NCBI GenBank assembly: GCA_028284385.1
Contig: JANQRT010000053.1
Span: 38,450-102,449 of the forward strand
Reading direction: 5' to 3'
Source: Opitutaceae bacterium
GTDB lineage: Bacteria; Verrucomicrobiota; Verrucomicrobiia; Opitutales; Opitutaceae
Length of the DNA stretch: 64,000 nucleotides
Shown here: one piece after another, positions 61,116 to 64,000 of the stretch
How the letters are laid out: each line of letters begins with the position of its first letter
How positions within the stretch are numbered: position 1 is the stretch's first letter
Program-made: the position numbers and the translations under genes
Notes under the pieces: generated by a model
Database searches by the model: none
Seen by the model: the letters and a program-made list of their open reading frames with translations, nothing else
Told to the model about the DNA's origin: nothing

Positions 61116-64000
61116 ATGTCAAAAAAACAAGTCCGTTCCCTCATACTCTCTCCTGTATTAACTTTTTTCGCGGCCCTGGTCGTACTGCTCTTCAAACTGA
61201 CGGCTTTTGCTGAAAGCGAAACAAGCGATGCCATTGACCAACCACCCCAATTCAAGAGTCCCGCTCAGCTTCAAGTAACCGAAGGAAGCATAGTCACTAT
61301 CAAGCTATCGGACTACTTCATCGACCCCGAAGGCGAGGAACTCGCCTACGCTGCAGGCCAATTCAAAGACTTTCTAGGCAATTCAATCGGCGATGGCAGC
61401 CTCCCTCAATGGCTCAATCTTGACGTCATCGAAGAAACTCTCATTGCGTCCCCAAATTCCGGAGACGTGGGAGCCTACATAGCCGAAATCGAAGCTTACG
61501 ACCCGCAAACACAGAGTGTGGTGGGTAAAATAGAAATTTATGTGCTCGTCGACTCGACGAAAGCAGAACCAAGTCAAGCTGTGTCGAATGATAGTTTCGA
61601 TAGTGATCCGATTATCACGATCATCCCCGTTGCTGAGAGAAAAACGGAGGTTCTGGGGCCTTCAAGCCCTCCATCGAATTACCAAGGCCCCATTTATCTC
61701 GAAGAAGAGTTTCGAGAAGGACAATATGGACCCGGAGGCTTTTTTAGAATCGAAGCTGAAAAATATTCCTCCCAAAATGGATACGATTCGTATTCGTGGC
61801 AAGAATACAGCGGCTATGCCGATACAAGCTCTGGCGTGGCTTTGCGTGTAACGCCCTCCAGTACATTCGCTTATTCAGGACTCGATCAAGGCCTTGTCCT
61901 AAAATATGACTTGTTGTTTGTCGGAACCGGAAATTACTCCATAAATGTTCGAGGCCAAAGCGATAGCGACCATAAGCGTTTTACTCGCAGTATAGATGGT
62001 CGGAATCTTGATAGCAGTGAGCGCCATTTCAGTCCCTACAACACTTGGAAATGGGAAAATATTGGGGCTGTTCAGGTAGACGAACCGGGCTTACACACCG
62101 TTTCGATCCATCTCCGATCAAGTGGATTAGCTATCGATTCTCTTATTGTTTCTCGTTTTGGATACTCCAGTGAAACAGGAGTCGTGGGTCACTCACAATT
62201 TCCCTCGGCCAGCCCGATCCAGGGGGCCTCGCCGGTCACCGTCGATCAAGGCTTGCCCGACCAGAGCACAACCGTCGGTTCTTCCATCAGCTTTGGCGTC
62301 CCCTCCAATGCCTTTAACAATCAGGCGTCGGGATCGCTTGAATACAACGCCATCGTCTTGCCCCCATGGCTCTCCTTCGACGGGACCAACTTCACCGGTA
62401 CCCCTCAGGAGCAGCATGTGGGAACCAATGGCATCCAAGTCGTAGCCACAAACGAGGAGGGCCAATCGGTGTACGAGAGCTTCTCAATTCATGTCTCGCC
62501 CAACGGCGAGCCAGCCTACGGCAGGATTTTGCACATCGAGGAGGACTTACCAGGCGAGACCGGCGGTCTCGTCCTCATCGAGGCCGAAACCTTTTCCCAC
62601 AAGCATGCCGCAGACGGCCGTCAATGGATGCTCCAGGAATCAACCAGCAACAGTGGGGGAGCCTATCTAAAATCCGATCCATACGGTTCGTATTCGGCTC
62701 CTGGTGATATGACTGGGGCAGTGGTTACGTATGATGTATTGTTTAGGTCTACTGGGACCTACGAGTTAATCTATAAAGTGAATCGGAGCTACAGTAGCGG
62801 TAGTTCTCTTGATATCGGCTTCGATGGACAGCTGATACATCGACAATTGGACGCCACCAACAATCGCTGGTCCGGCTATGTTCATGATATAGTCATAGAT
62901 AAGCCTGGAGTACACACTCTGAGTGTCTGGCTGAGAGGCGGCACTATGGAATTGGATGCATTTGCGCTCTCAAGAGGAGATCGTTATTTTGAAAGCAACT
63001 CCACAGAGAAGCTCGACGCCGAGAGCCCCATCCAAGACGCTCCCTACGTAGACCAGGGGATTGCAGCCGTATCAGCAAACTCCGGACAGAGCCAAAGCCT
63101 TTCGATACCTTCCAACGCCTTCGGGGGCGGGAACGGAACGCTCACCCATTCCATGGAGAGCGGCCCCGCCTGGCTTTCCTTCGACGGAGCCACCTTCACC
63201 GGAACCCCAGCTGATTCTGACTACGGCATCAACAAGGTCTCGGTCAGGGCGACAGACCAGCTGGGGCTAGCCGTCAGTACAAGCTTCTACTTTGTTGTCG
63301 GCTCATCGACCACAGTATACCTGGAGGAAGACTATCAGACCGAGTACTACGGCCCGGGAGGGCTCTTCCGCATCGAGGCCGAAAACTATTCAGCTAAGCA
63401 CCCATATAACTCGTATTCATGGGAACCTTACACCGGCTTCTCGGATGCTGGAAGGGGCGTCTCAATGAAAGTCTCTCCGAGTAGTTCGTTTAGTGCCAGT
63501 GTGCAAATGACAGGGCCTGCCTTGAAGTACGATCTGCTGTTTGTAGGCACTGGGGAATACCGTATTTCAGTGAGAGGTCAGGCTCCCAGTGATCACAATC
63601 ATTTGGGACTAGCTGTCGACGGGCAGTTCATTGGCTATACTGGAAGGCATTACCATCCCTACAACCAGTGGGAATGGGAGTCGTACCACAGCTTCGACAT
63701 TGACGAGCCAGGACTGCACACCGTGGGCCTTTATCTTCGAAACGACGGCCTGAGCATAGACTCGATCATAATATCGCGCAGCTCCTCGCCTTCGGCGGGA
63801 GGGGTCCTCGACAACGTCTCCCCTCTCCCCTCCGCCAGCCCGATCCAGGGGGCCTCGCCGGTCACCGTGGACCAGGGAGTGCCTGACCAGATAGCCACCG
63901 CCGGCTTCCCGGTCAGTTTCGGCGTCCCCTCCAACGCCTTCGACAACCAGGCGTCGGGATCGCTTGAATACAACGCCATCGTCCTGCCATCATGGCTCTC
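61116..64000 (+). CDS. Giant secreted modular protein with cadherin/He_PIG-like and carbohydrate-binding-like modules (runs off window)
   Basis: From ATG at 61116 the frame has no stop to the window end, at least 961 codons. A long hydrophobic signal segment (PVLTFFAALVVLLFKLTAFA) is followed by repeating units. Cadherin/He_PIG-like domains lie at about 43-150 (PPQFKSPAQLQVTEGSIVTI), about 360-465 (VPSNAFNNQASGSLEYNAIV) and later. They alternate with lectin-like modules starting FRIEAEKYS, LIEAETFS and FRIEAENYS and ending in VSIHLRSSGLAIDSLIVSR or similar. The modules resemble CBM6/35-like jelly rolls that open with I-E-A-E. A superunit of about 541 codons repeats at the DNA level. It is probably an outer-surface polysaccharide-binding or adhesion protein. 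Confidence 0.85.
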   Translation, partial: MSKKQVRSLILSPVLTFFAALVVLLFKLTAFAESETSDAIDQPPQFKSPAQLQVTEGSIVTIKLSDYFIDPEGEELAYAAGQFKDFLGNSIGDGSLPQWLNLDVIEETLIASPNSGDVGAYIAEIEAYDPQTQSVVGKIEIYVLVDSTKAEPSQAVSNDSFDSDPIITIIPVAERKTEVLGPSSPPSNYQGPIYLEEEFREGQYGPGGFFRIEAEKYSSQNGYDSYSWQEYSGYADTSSGVALRVTPSSTFAYSGLDQGLVLKYDLLFVGTGNYSINVRGQSDSDHKRFTRSIDGRNLDSSERHFSPYNTWKWENIGAVQVDEPGLHTVSIHLRSSGLAIDSLIVSRFGYSSETGVVGHSQFPSASPIQGASPVTVDQGLPDQSTTVGSSISFGVPSNAFNNQASGSLEYNAIVLPPWLSFDGTNFTGTPQEQHVGTNGIQVVATNEEGQSVYESFSIHVSPNGEPAYGRILHIEEDLPGETGGLVLIEAETFSHKHAADGRQWMLQESTSNSGGAYLKSDPYGSYSAPGDMTGAVVTYDVLFRSTGTYELIYKVNRSYSSGSSLDIGFDGQLIHRQLDATNNRWSGYVHDIVIDKPGVHTLSVWLRGGTMELDAFALSRGDRYFESNSTEKLDAESPIQDAPYVDQGIAAVSANSGQSQSLSIPSNAFGGGNGTLTHSMESGPAWLSFDGATFTGTPADSDYGINKVSVRATDQLGLAVSTSFYFVVGSSTTVYLEEDYQTEYYGPGGLFRIEAENYSAKHPYNSYSWEPYTGFSDAGRGVSMKVSPSSSFSASVQMTGPALKYDLLFVGTGEYRISVRGQAPSDHNHLGLAVDGQFIGYTGRHYHPYNQWEWESYHSFDIDEPGLHTVGLYLRNDGLSIDSIIISRSSSPSAGGVLDNVSPLPSASPIQGASPVTVDQGVPDQIATAGFPVSFGVPSNAFDNQASGSLEYNAIVLPSWL
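62208..62374 (+). repeat. Long direct repeat, copy 1, inside the giant secreted-protein gene
   Basis: The block begins GCCAGCCCGATCCAGGGGGC and ends at a CCATGGCTCTCC segment. It recurs in frame at 63834-64000 with scattered, mostly silent changes, and long identical stretches such as CAGGCGTCGGGATCGCTTGA. Copy spacing is 1626 bases, equal to 542 codons. Confidence 0.8.
63834..64000 (+). repeat. Long direct repeat, copy 2 (cut by the window end)
   Basis: Second copy of the block at 62208-62374. The surrounding modules (I-E-A-E lectin-like and He_PIG-like) match in the same order, so the repeat is part of a larger superunit. The repeat continues beyond the window. Confidence 0.8.

Noticed and set aside
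62146..63270. Several short plus-strand frames inside the giant gene
   Set aside because: They are shifted frames within the long open frame starting at 61116 and share its repeat structure only as artefacts.
1..64000. CRISPR arrays, tRNA or rRNA genes, transposases and phage genes
   Set aside because: Looked for regular spaced repeats, tRNA T-arm motifs and transposase signatures by eye and found none; a tRNAscan or ISfinder run could still find short ones.

Overview
This window looks like a chromosomal segment of a Gram-negative member of the Verrucomicrobiota, most likely class Opitutae (Puniceicoccales/Opitutales type, often marine). That is an inference from gene content, not from a marker gene. 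The pointers are type I sulfatases, two DUF1080 (3-keto-disaccharide hydrolase) proteins, a Tat-exported Gfo/Idh/MocA oxidoreductase, several small ECF sigma/anti-sigma modules with Spy-like periplasmic sensors, TonB-C domain proteins, an AICAR-formyltransferase-only PurH and an ovothiol synthase. I recognised no tRNA, rRNA, CRISPR array, transposase or phage gene.

Layout. 1-4 kb: the end of a MacB/FtsX-type permease, an anti-sigma/sigma pair and two exported proteins with paired TonB-C domains. 4-13.4 kb: carbohydrate and general metabolism (aldo/keto reductase, GST-like protein, two sulfatases, a GH27-like glycosidase, an SDR). 13.4-15.5 kb: ovoA. 16-17.3 kb: a second sigma/anti-sigma/Spy-like module whose middle gene is cut by an in-frame TAG. 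17.4-26.7 kb: Nudix hydrolase, glycerophosphodiesterase, serine hydrolase, DUF1080, an NRAMP-like transporter and a coupled Agl23/ApbE/GT2 cluster. 26.8-30.6 kb: a likely catabolic operon on the minus strand (DUF1080, DoxX-like, Gfo/Idh, discoidin-like). 30.7-37 kb: PurH, GNAT, a gamma-glutamyltranspeptidase-like protein, a sigma factor fused through a membrane helix to a TonB-C domain, and an AT-rich, probably acquired TIR/deoxyribosyltransferase-like gene. 37-40.7 kb: a large DUF748 (AsmA-like) gene carrying in-frame repeat insertions, beside a cluster of palindromes. 41-43.7 kb: a HAD phosphatase, an iron alcohol dehydrogenase and a 1 kb gene-free stretch.

43.7-48.7 kb holds the most unusual system: two exported subunits sharing a W-x-L motif and a common C-terminal strand motif, followed by a PapD-like chaperone and a FimD-like usher. 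It looks like a divergent chaperone-usher fibre whose subunits do not look like ordinary pilins. 48.7-52.9 kb is a queC-queD-queE operon that ends in recF and is preceded by an exported beta-propeller-like protein. 53-60.7 kb: glycogen phosphorylase, a MutL lacking the endonuclease motif, an MFS transporter and argH. From 61.1 kb a very long secreted modular protein runs off the window. It alternates cadherin/He_PIG-like and carbohydrate-binding-like modules and has long DNA repeats.

Recurring themes are extracytoplasmic sensing (three sigma loci, TonB-C and Spy-like domains), polysaccharide use and surface structures. Family names come from motif recognition; no database search was run.
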